Positions 43,503 through 55,656 of a stretch of DNA of 64,000 nt are shown one piece after another. The DNA comes from Cercophora sp. LCS_1 (Eukaryota > Ascomycota > Sordariomycetes > Sordariales > Lasiosphaeriaceae): contig JAPZLL010000007.1 in the NCBI GenBank assembly GCA_036250225.1, positions 806,001 through 870,000 of the forward strand, written 5' to 3'. The notes under the pieces are model-generated. The model worked only from the letters and a program-made list of their open reading frames with translations. It made no database searches and was not told the DNA's origin. Positions within the stretch are counted from its first letter, which is position 1. Every line of letters begins with the position of its first letter. Made by a program: the position numbers and the translations under genes.

Positions 43503-45437
43503 CTAATGTCCCCCCGACGCCGCCGACTTGTACAATGACTGGGCTGTTTTGATGCTCGTAATGGTCGAGTCGAATAACGCCAGCACCGCGTCCTTACCAC
43601 CGCCAATAGGAACCCATTTGGTTTTCTTGTTGGTCTTGCGGTAGATTTCCCTGATTTCCTTCTTCTTTAACTCGGTTAGTGCCAGCCGCTCTAGCTCCGC
43701 CTCGTCTGCTAGCGCGTTGATGCGTGACAAACATCGCTGTAGTGACTCTGCCCAATATGCGAGCTCTTGTACGCGGGCGGCATCTCCCGAGAGAAAAACG
43801 GTCCAGAACTGCTTGACGAATTCGGTCGTTGTGGCGTTGGTGAGGTAGCATCGCTGGGCAATCTTGGGCGGGATGCCCATAGGTGAGACCTCATCGTCGC
43901 CGTTGCCGTTGCCGGTGTACGTGGTTGCCCGCTTTTTGGCCATACCTTCGAGGATTTGGTCTTGAGCCGCCTTACGGCTTGCGCGGGACCCGACACGGGG
44001 CGGTTTGGCAGAGCCGCCGCCGTCGCTGTCGCTTTCGTCGTCGACGCCGATGCCCTTGTGGAGATCTATTCCACCGGAGCCGTCGTCGTCGTACGTCTCG
44101 AGATCGGCTTGGATTTCAAAGAGGACGTCGGAGGGGTTTTGTTTGTTGAGGATCTCTGCGTCCTTGGACTGAGCGGCGCTTCGACTGGAGAAGAACTCGG
44201 TTTGCTCTTTTACGTTGAGAATGAACCGTTTCACCTCGTTTTGCTCGCGCAGATCCTGCAGCGAGAGCTGGTTAAATGTTGAGTCGTCCAGATCGCGGCC
44301 GGCTGCTGCCGCGGCGGCGGAGGCGAGGTCTTGGTCCGCCGAGGAGACGTTGACCATGATCTTGTCCGAGAGGCTGTTGAGCGTCTTGACGATGGGCACG
44401 TTGGAGCGTGGACGCATCTCGGCGTCTTGGCGGTTACCGCCCTTGAAACCGCCCTTGCCTTCCTCGTTGGCCTCGACATCGATGATGTGCGGGATCTGTT
44501 GGGGCGTCACCCTGCTGGTCCATCCCGAGGTGGCATCGAGATCGATATATCTATCGAAGAGCGGGTTGTCAGCCCCCTCTGTGGGCCGTTCACCGCGGAG
44601 TTTGTAGTAGAGGCGGCTGACGAAGAACTGCGACCAAAAGGTGCTCTCGTCAAGCTTGGGCACGAGCTCATTGTATATGCGCTTGACAATGGGGTGCTGC
44701 TGGAAGATGGCCCGGATATTATCTCCGCTGAGGTTGAGCTTTTGCTCATCGTTCACCGTTTTCGGTTTTACTACCGCAAGCACGTTGTACAGGCCCTTGG
44801 TCTGGCTACGTTCAATGGCGTGGGCGCGCAGCAGATTCACGCGGGTGGCCCAGAACTGCGTGTTGAAGCTGCTCTCCGAGATGGAGACGGGCTTGTTGGC
44901 CAGCGCATCTGCGTATGTCTGCTTTAAATTCTCATCCTTGTCCATCAGCGTCTGCTGAAGGTCGAAATCTGTCTTGAGCGTCTCATCGTCAAAGAAGCGC
45001 GCCGCTGAGAGCTTTGCGTTGGCCGCCTGCGCAAAGGACATGGCCGCCGACGCCCCCGAGCCATTTGCGCCAGCCTGGTCGGGCCCAAGGAGTTTCGGCA
45101 CACCCGGGTCGTTTCCCCGGACGCCCGAGATGAGGTTTGAGAGCACATCGCGGATGGCGTTGGCCTCAGTGCGCGCATCTGTAGGCGAGGTGAACTGGAA
45201 CTGGTACGACGGTGCCTCGGCATCCGGAGCACGGGGGTTCTCTATTATCCTCAGAATGACCTTGGCCGATGTTGCCGGCGTCTGCTGGATGTTCTTGATG
45301 CTGTCCACCGAGAGCTGGACGTGTGGCGGGCCAGTGCCTGGCAGTGGAGTCCACGTCAGGGCCCGTTGATCGTTCGTCAGCGTGATGATGCCGTCTTTCT
45401 TCTTGTACACGGCCCTGCCGCTTGGAACCGTGGCCAT
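43503..45437 (-). CDS. tfb1: TFIIH core subunit Tfb1/p62
   Basis: Intronless, 644 residues, from the ATG at 45437 (MATVPSGRAVYKKKDGIITL). Tfb1 is a core subunit of TFIIH in transcription initiation and nucleotide excision repair. It contacts activators and repair factors through its PH domain (residues 1 to about 115, with QRALTWTPL and VILRIIENP). Two BSD domains follow: one with SSFNTQFWATRVNLLRAHAI, the second with KLDESTFWSQFFVSRLYYKL. The intervening and C-terminal parts carry acidic and Ser-rich loops (GVDDESDSDGGGSAK) and end in a helical region (LTELKKKEIREIYRKTNKKT) that anchors the subunit in the core. Length agrees with fungal Tfb1. It shares a 903 bp divergent promoter region with the 2-oxoglutarate dehydrogenase gene. 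Confidence 0.92.
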   Translation of the reverse strand: MATVPSGRAVYKKKDGIITLTNDQRALTWTPLPGTGPPHVQLSVDSIKNIQQTPATSAKVILRIIENPRAPDAEAPSYQFQFTSPTDARTEANAIRDVLSNLISGVRGNDPGVPKLLGPDQAGANGSGASAAMSFAQAANAKLSAARFFDDETLKTDFDLQQTLMDKDENLKQTYADALANKPVSISESSFNTQFWATRVNLLRAHAIERSQTKGLYNVLAVVKPKTVNDEQKLNLSGDNIRAIFQQHPIVKRIYNELVPKLDESTFWSQFFVSRLYYKLRGERPTEGADNPLFDRYIDLDATSGWTSRVTPQQIPHIIDVEANEEGKGGFKGGNRQDAEMRPRSNVPIVKTLNSLSDKIMVNVSSADQDLASAAAAAAGRDLDDSTFNQLSLQDLREQNEVKRFILNVKEQTEFFSSRSAAQSKDAEILNKQNPSDVLFEIQADLETYDDDGSGGIDLHKGIGVDDESDSDGGGSAKPPRVGSRASRKAAQDQILEGMAKKRATTYTGNGNGDDEVSPMGIPPKIAQRCYLTNATTTEFVKQFWTVFLSGDAARVQELAYWAESLQRCLSRINALADEAELERLALTELKKKEIREIYRKTNKKTKWVPIGGGKDAVLALFDSTITSIKTAQSLYKSAASGGH

Positions 45438-46340
45438 GGTTGCAACTGCCCCCGCGTGCGCGGTCCCTCCCGTTGCAAGCAGGACAACTCTAATGGAATA
45501 AAGTGAGAGAAAGGTTCACGATTGGGTGTGGCGTCGAGGGATTCAAGGTCTCGCTTCTGGCTGCCTGTGGGGCTTGGCGGGTTAGGAGGTGTGGCTTGGT
45601 CCCGTCGTTGCTTGGGTGCTTGGTTCGCTCGCGCGACGAAAGACGGCTGTCCAGGTGACATGCAGAGAAATGCGCCAAGCGGAGCTAGAGATGGGATTCC
45701 TGGCTAACGGTTCCCGCAGGGAGCAATCGGAATGCCGTCGCTCGGGACATTCGGTTAGAATGCTGTTCGTATCTATCCGTATCTTGCGCACGCTGGCATT
45801 GGTGAATGGGAAACTGGCTTTGAGTTGAGGCTGCAACAGTAAGCTCGCCAAAGGTCTTGTCACTTTGCGGCGGGCGAGCAAAAAGGCCTCTCGGCATTTA
45901 CCGGGAACATGGGGAAAACAGCGGCTCGAGGTTTGCTCTTCCGTCCTCCCGTGGCTTGGCACCTGAGCACCGCGCGGTGGTCTCTGGTTGGCCAGGGGCA
46001 AACGAAGCAAAGCGCGGTGCGACCGTGCAGGGTTCCGCTCAATCGCCGCAGCTTCACCCCCCTGCCGCGCCCTGAGAATTTGCCGTCATCGTCTCCGTGG
46101 TCATTCCCGCTTTCCACTTTTTAGCCCCAGAGCCGAAGCAGCAAATGCCCTCGCCTTCAACTTTTCGTCCTTGCAAAGGCGACACTTGGTAGACAAACAG
46201 GACTTACTCCGCCATTCATTCTCCTCTCTCATTGATTTGTGTATCATAGAGGGGCGTTTTTCTTTTCGGTGGAACTAAGGTCTTACTTGTCTCTTCTCAC
46301 CCCATTAATATTTCGAGCCCTCCCTCCTTCTCCCGCCGAG
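45438..46340. other. Divergent promoter, tfb1 / kgd1
   Basis: 903 bp between two gene starts. Frames on both strands are open but arginine- and serine-rich with no supported exon structure. The bases before 46341 are C/T-rich, as in a fungal leader. No gene seen. Confidence 0.5.
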
Positions 46341-49300
46341 ATGCTGCGCACCTCGATCCGCGCGCTGCAGAGCGTAGGTGCATCGACACGATGCCTGTCC
46401 ACAGTCACAGGCGCCGCCCGGCCGAGCCTCAAGATGGCCGCGAGCCGCCGGCCCCTCGCCGTCGCGGCGCAAAGGCGATTCGAAAGCGTCCTCTCGAACC
46501 CGCCCGACCCGAACGACAACTTCCTCTCGGGGAACACGGCCAACTATATCGATGAGATGTACCTGGAATGGAAGCAGGATCCCAGCAGCGTCCACGTCTC
46601 GTGGCAGGTCTACTTCAAGAACATGGAGAGCGGTGATATGCCTATCTCCCAGGCCTTTACGCCACCACCGTCACTGATCCCCAGCTCGTCGGTTGTGCCA
46701 AACCTCGCCGCCGGCGCCGGCGTTGGCATTGGTGAGGGCGCCGACGTCACCAACCATCTTAAGGTGCAGCTCCTCGTGCGCGCGTACCAGGCCCGCGGCC
46801 ACCACCGCGCAAAGATCGACCCTCTCGGCATCCGCAATATGTCCAAGGGTTTCGGCAACATCCGGCCCAAGGAGCTCGAGCTGGACTACTACCAATTCAC
46901 CGAGAAGGACCTGGACACGGAATACACGCTTGGGCCCGGAATCCTGCCCCGCTTCAAGAAGGATGGGCGTGAGAAGATGACGCTGCGCGAGATCGTCGCG
47001 GCGTGCGAGAAGATCTACTGCGGTTCGTACGGAGTCGAGTTCATCCACATCCCCGACAGGGAAAAGTGCGACTGGCTGCGCGAACGCCTCGAGGTGCCCC
47101 AGCCCTTCAAGTACTCGATCGATGAGAAGCGCCGCATCCTTGACCGTCTCATCTGGAGCTCCAGCTTCGAGTCCTTCCTGGCCACCAAGTACCCCAACGA
47201 CAAACGTTTCGGCCTCGAGGGTTGCGAGACCCTGGTGCCCGGCATGAAGGCGCTCATCGACCGCAGTGTTGACTATGGTGTCAAGGATATTGTCATCGGC
47301 ATGCCGCATCGTGGTCGTCTCAACGTTCTCAGCAACGTCGTCCGCAAGCCGAACGAGTCCATCTTTTCCGAGTTCGCCGGAACCAGCGGTGGCGAGGATG
47401 AGGGCTCGGGCGACGTCAAGTACCATCTAGGTATGAACTTTGAACGTCCCACGCCCTCGGGCAAGCGCGTGCAGCTGTCCCTGGTCGCCAATCCGTCGCA
47501 TCTGGAGGCTGAGGACCCCGTCGTCCTGGGCAAGGTCCGCGCCATCCAGCACTACAACAACGACGAGTCGACGCACCGCAGCGCCATGGCCGTCCTTCTC
47601 CACGGCGATGCCGCTTTTGCGGCGCAGGGCGTCGTCTACGAATGCCTTGGCTTCCACTCGCTTCCCGCATTCTCTACCGGTGGCACGATCCACCTCGTTG
47701 TCAACAACCAGATTGGCTTCACCACGGACCCTCGTTTCGCTCGCTCCACTCCCTACTGCACTGATATCGCCAAGGCTATCGATGCTCCCGTGTTCCACGT
47801 CAATGCCGACGACGTTGAGGCCGTTAACTTCGTCTGCCAGTTGGCTGCCGACTGGCGTGCCGAGTTCAAGCAGGATGTTATCATCGACCTGGTGTGCTAC
47901 CGCAAGCACGGCCACAACGAGACTGACCAGCCCTCGTTCACCCAGCCCCTGATGTACAAGCGCATCCAGAACCACAACCCCCAGATCGACCACTACGTCG
48001 ACAAGCTCCTCAAGGAGGGCACCTTCACCAAGGAGGACGTTGACGAGCACAAGCAGTGGGTGTGGGGCATGTTGGAGGAGAGCTTCTCCAAGTCCAAGGA
48101 CTACCAGCCGACCTCCAAGGAGTGGACCACCAGCGCCTGGAACGGCTTCAAGTCGCCCAAGGAGCTGGCCACCGAGATCCTTCCCCACAACCCCACCGGC
48201 GTTGACAAGAAGACGCTCGAGCACATTGGTGAGGTTATTGGCAGCGCTCCCGAGGGCTTCAACATCCACCGCAACCTGAAGCGTATCCTCACCAACCGCA
48301 CCAAGTCGGTCATTGAGGGCAAGAACATCGACTGGTCTACCGCCGAGGCGCTGGCTTTTGGTACTCTCGTCACCGAGGGCCACCACGTCCGCGTTTCCGG
48401 CCAGGATGTCGAGCGTGGCACCTTCTCCCAGCGCCACGCCGTCTTCCACGACCAGGAGAGCGAGGATACCTACACCCCGCTCCAGCACATCAGCAAGGAC
48501 CAGGGCAAGTTTGTCATCTCCAACTCGTCTCTCAGCGAGTTCGGTGCGCTCGGCTTCGAGTACGGCTACTCCCTGACCGACCCTAACGGCTTCGTCATGT
48601 GGGAGGCCCAGTTTGGCGACTTTGCCAACAACGCGCAGTGCATCATCGACCAGTTCATCGCTTCTGGCGAGGTCAAGTGGATGCAGCGTACTGGCCTTGT
48701 CATGTCCCTGCCCCACGGCTACGACGGACAAGGTCCCGAGCACTCGTCTGGCCGTCTTGAGCGCTTCCTCCAGCTCTGCAACGAGGACCCACGTGTGTTC
48801 CCGTCGCCCGAGAAGCTCAACCGCCAGCACCAGGACTCCAACGTGCAGATCGCCTACATGACGACACCTGCCAACCTGTTCCACATCCTCCGCCGCCAGA
48901 TTAACCGACAATTCCGCAAGCGTGAGTAACCAGCCCCACATTTGGATGATCATTGCTAACTCTGGCCTAGCCCTTATCATCTTCTTCTCGAAGTCGCTGC
49001 TGCGTCACCCCATTGCCCGCTCCGACATTGAGGAGTTTGTCGGCGACTCGCAGTTCCGCTGGATCATCCCTGACCCGGCGCACGAGGCCGGCGCCATCAA
49101 GGCCCCCGAGGAGATCGACCGTGTCATTCTCTGCACAGGCCAGGTCTACGCTGCGCTGCATAAGTACCGCGCTGACCAGGGCATCGACAACGTTGCCATC
49201 ACGCGCATCGAGCAGCTCCACCCCTTCCCATGGGAGCAGCTGCGTGAGAACCTCGACCAGTACCCCAACGCCAAGACGATTGTCTGGGCACAGGAGGAGC

Positions 49301-49512
49301 CGCTGAACGCGGGTGCCTGGAGCTACACACAGCCGCGTATCGAGACGCTGCTCAACCACACGCAGCACCACGACAGGAAACACGTCATGTATGCTGGCCG
49401 CAACCCCAGCGCGTCGGTGGCTACAGGTCTCAAGTCGTCGCACACCAAGGAGGAGCAGGACTTGCTGCAGATGGCTTTCTCTGTGAAGCAGGATAAGCTC
49501 AAGGGCGAGTAA
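46341..49512 (+). CDS. kgd1: 2-oxoglutarate dehydrogenase E1 component, mitochondrial
   Basis: Two exons, 46341-48921 and 48971-49512 (49 bp intron with GTGAGT donor, GCTAAC branch and CCTAG acceptor), giving 1040 residues. This thiamine-diphosphate enzyme decarboxylates 2-oxoglutarate in the TCA cycle and is the first component of the KGDH complex in the matrix. The start at 46341 opens an Arg/Ser/Ala-rich presequence. The conserved N-terminal segment NYIDEMYLEWKQDPSSVHVS follows, then the E1 core with IVIGMPHRGRLNVLSNV and the cofactor-binding region DLVCYRKHGHNETDQPSF. The pyrimidine domain is present (SLPHGYDGQGPEHSSGRLER). The intron splits the C-terminal domain just before LIIFFSKSLLRHP. 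The gene is GC-rich at third positions, which opens a 517-codon antisense frame (47427-48980) that is a shadow. High codon bias fits strong expression. Confidence 0.97.
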
Positions 49513-50502
49513 ACGTGTTGACGATAGTTTGGTGCATCGATCCGAGGTCAGGATCAAGCGACGACGGCGACGGCTGTATTTTTATCTTGCTTGAACAGCA
49601 AATAGACGCATGGATAGGGTCGAATTGACATGATGTTTGCTTTGTCTCAACTTGGGTCCTATGCATGGTGGTGTTTTCATGATGGGCCGACTGCGGAGCG
49701 GTCCCATTTGTATTTATTTAGGTCCAACCAGGTTTCAATTGGATTCGGGTCTCGAAGCTTTCTGTGCTATCACGTCAAAATAAGGTTTGCATTGAGTGAT
49801 GTTGCTTTCGCTTGACTGCAAACAATCCTGCCAAGCACCGAGAGATGTGACAATCAATTGATTCCTCACATGTCAAGTACCCTGCTGTTCTCAAACTTGT
49901 CGTAACATACATATTCAATACATCTCTCCTTGATCACAAGCGTCAAAAACGTAGATCCATTATTTCGCAACACCCAAACTGCATCTTAATTTTGATACAC
50001 CCACAACCCCAGGGAAACTACGTCTAGAATTTCTCCATCCTTTTTCTGTGCCACACCTCGCCCCGCATTATTTACTCACCCCCTTATTGACAGCGCCGAG
50101 AGAATTTTACACCACTCACCAACTGCAAGATATCCCCAACCAAACTTTTTCATTCCAGTGTGTACACCTGTTGGAATAGTGGTAAAACTCTCACCCCAGG
50201 CGCCGTTCGCCCAGATCAACGAGAGTTCCTGCACCGGCTGAAACTGCATAAAGTCTCTAGCGAGCATCCTGCGCGTGTCGCAACCGGAATACCGCCGAAA
50301 TCGTGCTCTCGGTTGACTTTCCCTGTATCGCCGCACCTGGATATCTTGCCTGCAGCTGCTCCTCGATAGTCATCGTGTTGTTGCAGCCTAGCATGTTGAC
50401 CTCGTCGATGATTGACATCGTTTTGTTGAACCCACCTGAGCCGTACAGCATTGGTGCTGGGACGAATCTCCGTAGCAACTCCATCTTGAGAATGCAGTGG
50501 CT

Positions 50503-50546
50503 GTCGGGGTTGTGGTCGGGGTCGGGGTCGTGGTCGTGGTCGGGGT
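50503..50546. repeat. GTCGGG/GTCGTG hexamer repeat
   Basis: Tandem degenerate GTCGGG and GTCGTG units on the plus strand, with four runs of at least four G. On the minus strand the same bases can encode Thr-Pro or Arg-Pro repeats, depending on the frame. Confidence 0.75.
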
Positions 50547-53089
50547 AGAGACTTGAGGAGTCCAGCAAACCCCCTCCAACGAGGCTTTTGGCGAAGCGAA
50601 GCTCTCGCGGTCCACGTGGAGGTCGCCGATAAAGCCCCCGACTTTGCCAAGATCCGGATCCTGAACGTCAATCTCGCAACATCTCTGGTTGCATCGTCCG
50701 TTCGCCAAGTCTCGGGCTCCTCAAGAGGTCGAAGCAGGTTCCCCCCCTTGTCCTGCGATGTCCTGGTGGTGCGGTTGGTCTTGTTGGAACTTTGGTATGG
50801 TGTTGATACCTGAAAATGGATTGAGATATATAGGAAATGTAGATTTTGTATGTCCCTTTCATAGTATGTGAATCTCGATGGTTCCTAGCACGTCGAGAAC
50901 TCGTCACGCCGAGCATCAGACGGGAGTCTGTGATGTTCCGTTTAGCCCATCTCAAGTCAATATTAAGGTCAGGTCTGGTAAGCTGGGCGACGATGTCGGT
51001 GGTTTTGACCACAGTAGCCCGGCGCGTGTGATGGAACTTGAGTCTGAACGTCTCCTGGGGCTTTTTTGACTGGAAACAGCCCGGGGCCCTCCAGGCTCGG
51101 TACGAAACGGTGTCCATAACGCCGTGCATGGTGGTCTCCATGGAAGGAGTTCCAGGACTCTCCGTGTAAAGGCAGGAACTCACGTCCCAAAGTAGGTGAT
51201 GAGAGGGCGATGAAAGTTTGGGAGTATATACTGTTATACTGTATCCAATGAAGCTCTGTGGGGGGATATCTCGAGTCTTTCTTTTCGACCAGAACGTTCT
51301 TTTCGGTCTGGGCTGGAACTGGTGCTGTAGTGAGAGTAGCGGTGCTTGGGCGCTGGTGGTAAGGGCAGCAGTCGAAGCAGGCTGGGGCCAGTGGCGGGAG
51401 CAGCGGTAAACCCATGTGGACGATTTGACAGAGCCATCCGACCGCCAGCCGTGTGAAAGCGACCGTTCCGTCTGGCGGGGGGCGCGCTCCTATGCAGCAG
51501 CCAAGAGAGGCCCTAGGACGCGACAAAGTTAAGACCCCGACAACCAGCTCCGAATAAGTTGATGAGGAACTCGTCTTCTTCGACGGGATCCGACTTTCCG
51601 AATCGCGGAAAAGCCTACCTCTAGGCTACCTCTACCTTGTCAGATACAAGCACAGGGCGCCTTGTGGGTTTAAAGATGTGATGGATAAGACTTATTATAA
51701 TTATTTTCTAATGGTTTGTTTTTTCTGAATACTGTTTTATTCTGCCATCCAGTCTTCCGGATAAAAGCTCTACCTCCTTCCATTAGAGCTGTCCCTAGAC
51801 ACTGCGCACGGCGCCCCTGAGGCGCCCCTGAGGCTTCCATGGCGTCTCCCTTGCGCGGGATGTCCATCGATGTGGGATGGGGTGGCCGACTCCATCAAGG
51901 TTTTGCTGATGCGAGCCACATGCGGCGATGGCATGCGAGGTGTTCCGAGTAATGGATTAGCAGGATACATAATACATATATGCTTGTAATCCGCGGAATT
52001 ATCGTAAGAGTTGTAGTCGCCGAAACCAACAATGTTTTTCAGCTTCCTGAAGCCTGGTACTTTTCGTTTTGCTCAGCCTTCTTGTACGAGGGGACAAGCA
52101 GAGCCAAAGCCATGGCAGGGATGCTCTGCCATTGTCGCGCGAAGCTATTGCCTATCCAGCTTGGCGCCCACAACGCACGTCGCCAGTGTCGAGTGTGGAG
52201 AGCCAAGGGACGGCGGTCAACAGCGAACTGCGCAAACGAGCTCTCAGAAACATTGAAATATATAGGAAACTCCCACACGGTGAGTCGTAATGCTTTTGCT
52301 GACAAGCGATTCCCATGTATCAAATTATTATCTCACACTCCAAAGTTTATGCACCAGCTCTCGGAGAAGCAAAACGTTCTTCAACAGCGCGGCAGTGAAG
52401 TGTCACGATGAAAGCGCATGGGCGGAGCAGCTACGGCGGACCGCAACAACGATGATAGCTTGGAGGAGTGCTGTGCCTTGGTACCCACGTCTTCATCGTC
52501 CTCCATGATGTCGTGGGGGCCAAGGCCGCGGTCGGACGCAGGATGCGCTGGCAATGTCCTTGCGTTGTGAAGAAGGTTCTGGGTGCGCGGTGTCCTGCTC
52601 TCGCTATGACTGGGATTGGCGGTCTCGAACCAACGTTGACGGCTTTGAAGGTACGTACCCCTAGCCCATGGATGTCGAGATTGTGTGGTCAGAGGGGGGT
52701 CCTTGTCTAGAGTGATGGGGTCATCTCGAAGCTCTACCTCTATGTTCTCAGGCCGGGCGGGCTCTCTTGGTAATATTGAGATCCCGAGGGTGGAGAGCGG
52801 CTGGCCAGACGAGACTTGCAACCGCGTTGCCCCATTTTAGGGTCTTCTAAACAACAAGGCAGCAGCCTCGGGATTTGTAAAGTGTGAACATAACTGTCAC
52901 GGACCCAACAGACTATCACGTACACCAGTGTGGCAGGTAGGTCTGGCAAGATATTGTTATATTGCTACAAGGAAAGAAACAAAGGAGATCTTTGCCTTGG
53001 CTTTCCGTGGTAGAATAAATACCCATCCAGCAGGCCACACACCGCAGGGTGGGGCCCAGGGCGGTATTCTTGAAACTTCATTAGTTATG

Positions 53090-53175
53090 TGCAATAAGCG
53101 CCAAAAATTATACTGTTAACAAGTAAATAGTATAAGATTATAGAAAATAAAAATAACTTATACTATTAAAGCTCC
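53090..53175. other. AT-rich island
   Basis: A block of about 85 bp made almost only of A and T with repeated TATA, TTATACT and AAATAA words, in otherwise roughly 50% GC DNA. This looks like an old repeat decayed by RIP-like C-to-T change or a promoter-proximal AT tract; no flanking repeat was found. Confidence 0.5.
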
Positions 53176-55656
53176 CCTTTTGTCTGTTCGCAAGTGTTGT
53201 TATCGCCAAATATATCTCTCCAGCCCTTCTTCTCTACAGGTAATAAACAGTTTGGCACCTCAAGTTTGGCGGTGGAGATGTTTAACGTCCTCCAGAAGCC
53301 GGACAACTTGATCCAGAGTTCCGTTGTCGTCTTGCCGTCAAAGGTTTGTCGTAGTCAGAGAGGCTTGCGTTTTGTAAGTAATATATATATAAGTCAGATC
53401 GTTGACGCAGGGTTTTTGCGTTGTCAAACGACGGCTTTTTCCCTTGCTACACCTTCTGGTTTTCTTACTATATATAAATCAGATGAAAAGAAGAGAAGCA
53501 TCATGACATCATCACCAACCTCCAAATTACTTCCCCGAGTCACTGCTTTCATCTCGATTGCCTCCTTGATTCTCGCCTTGATTGGTGCCTGTGTCTCCCC
53601 CCACAGCCCTCATCCCCTTCTTGCGCATGACCGTTCTTGGAATCCCCTGCACCACTCCACCAAAGGTCCTCCCTCCCGTAGGCATCGTACACCTCTTCCC
53701 ACAACAGCTTAAGTTGATGATAGGACATTATATCAAAAACCACCTGATGAATGGGCCAAATTTGAAAATCTTTAATGCAGTTTACTATCGCTATCCCCTC
53801 GTAGGAGTGTTCCTACTTTTTCTTCTGTTGGGGGCTTCCACCTCCCATGAACTCAAAGACAATGACCTGTGATTCTCGCCGCAGAGGATAGAGACAGCTC
53901 GGACAACAAACAAAGCTCTCATTGCCGAGAGAGAAGGGAACTCGTCAAGTTAGCCACCAAGGTGTGTTAGGTGGGTGCCACCGTCCGGGCAGGGGACCGA
54001 CCAGGCCTTGTGTAGCGGCGGGGCCGGTAACGCTAGAGCAAGCGGGCCCGTACACGGCAGCTCTCGCACATCCATTGACCTGATCATCATCGAGACTTCG
54101 GTATCAGCTTCATGCGCGTTGCGAAAGACCTCGTGGTTAGCGGATCAGATCTTGGAGTAGAGGTGTGGGTCTCATCATTGGCGAGATTAGCCATTGTGTT
54201 GATCAGCCTTATCTCTAACCGTCCTACTTCGACGGCGACGAGCCACAGTGCTGTTCCAAGAGCCTCCAGGATGGTCGATTAGGGCGAGTGAAGAGGCAAC
54301 CCACCCACTTATCTGCCTTGTTCCCTCTCCCACCAGCCATTGGCAGTGAACCCGGTGTAGGTCGGGGAATGGTCTACCATGGTAAGCGCGGTGGATGTGC
54401 TGTTCCCACCCCAAGGACCATCTCTTGATGCTGAAGAAGTTTTGGTGTATATAATAATCGAACGGGCACAACCGTTGTCGAAGCTGCTGAAAGATTCGTC
54501 TGCCTAACGTCCGCGAGCTGCCACGAGACAACATCCGTTTGTGATCTTGGCATGCTTCACATTGATAGTCGAAATCGTCGTCACTAACGTGTCAAGGCGT
54601 TCCTTGCACGGTGATCAACCTGGAATCGTATTGTGGTGTTTATCCTTAGGGCAGAGTCTGTCAAAGTTCCGGCAGAACTGAGTTGACTTGTGTCTGCTCT
54701 GGCATGAAACTGACCGCGCAAGTTCCTCCCCGATTCAAGTTGGCCCCGACGTCCTCTGCCAGCGCGATGACATGGCGCAGGCTTTTCATGTCATGTCATG
54801 ATGATATATAGGAAAGCGTGAATGGGGAGGTATAGGTAGATAACGAGTGCTGCAAGACATTCCTGATCGCATAGCCCCCATAGTATCTGTACTGTACTTT
54901 TTATGAATGAATATAGACAACCGCCAAGCTCCTAGTGGGATCAAATCCAATGCTGGCGAGGATGCACCCGGGCATAGGCGATGTGTCTGTGTCGCAGCAA
55001 GCCACGCTGGTTTGTCGTTGTCGCAGGGAAGCGAAGAAATGATCTGTGGGGCTGGCTGAGCTCCAGACCTCTGGGTCGTGGCTTTTGCTTCGGGAAGCTA
55101 GGCCCGATCTCTGCCAGATTTCCCCTTCGCAGGTTGCTCTTGCCGTGTCGCGTGTTGTCTCTGAAGCTCATGATAGTTTGCACAGTGCTTCTCGTGTCCC
55201 AGGGAACTCTGGTGGCGATATGGGTGAGTGGATGATGTATATAGTTGTGCGGGATATAGGCACTTGCTCCTGTTGTGGATGCTCTTGTCGCAGGCGCTCT
55301 TGGGAGGGTGCTCGTGTTTTCTCTGCAGAGGGAAGGTCCCGAAGACGTGCCGTTGCCTTGTTTCTCTTGCCATGCCCTCTCGTCACCACAGAAGATTCGG
55401 TAGAGCGAGAGATTGAGTTGAGAGTCCCGCTTGAGAGGGACACGCATTTATACGCAGGCAAAACCCAGCGACTCACATGGCACTGCTTGCTTCCGTTGAT
55501 ATGCTCAACGGTACCCCACTGACAAACAGTCACGCACAACAGTCACCACTGCATCACCCACACAATGTCCCAAACCGCATCACACCCAAAAGACTCAATT
55601 GCAACGCCGTCATGCACACCCAAACACCATGCTGTCTGTCTATATCATAGTCATAA

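Larger units (their letters stand above)
49513..55656. other. Gene-poor tract with AT-rich patches and coding-like fragments
   Basis: 6.1 kb between kgd1 and mus7. It holds an AT-rich island (about 53090-53175), a G-rich hexamer repeat (50503-50546), a short GCGCCCCTGAG-type duplication (51809-51832) and several open stretches that do not join into a gene. On the minus strand, fragments in different frames between 51440 and 50100 look coding-like. Frames at 55447-54941 (-) and 53503-53709 (+) are open but unrecognised. I see no transposase, reverse transcriptase or terminal repeats. Confidence 0.45.

Noticed and set aside
47427..48980. 517-codon open frame antisense to kgd1
   Set aside because: It is a shadow of strong GC-ending codon use in kgd1. 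Its product is dominated by Leu/Val/Gly repeats (LVLAVELLG-like) and has no domain.
52621..52631. Minus-strand GGTTCGAGACC, resembles a tRNA B box
   Set aside because: The surrounding bases do not form a T stem, anticodon arm or acceptor stem.
53503..53709. Plus-strand ATG frame with a hydrophobic stretch and a nearby TATATAAA
   Set aside because: The TATA is only about 30 bases from the ATG, the frame ends in Pro/His/Arg-rich sequence and an opposite-strand frame looks equally good.
54941..55447. 168-codon minus-strand ATG frame downstream of mus7
   Set aside because: All three minus frames are open here, composition is Arg/Ser/Thr/His-rich, and no domain or exon structure is visible. Kept only as a possibility.
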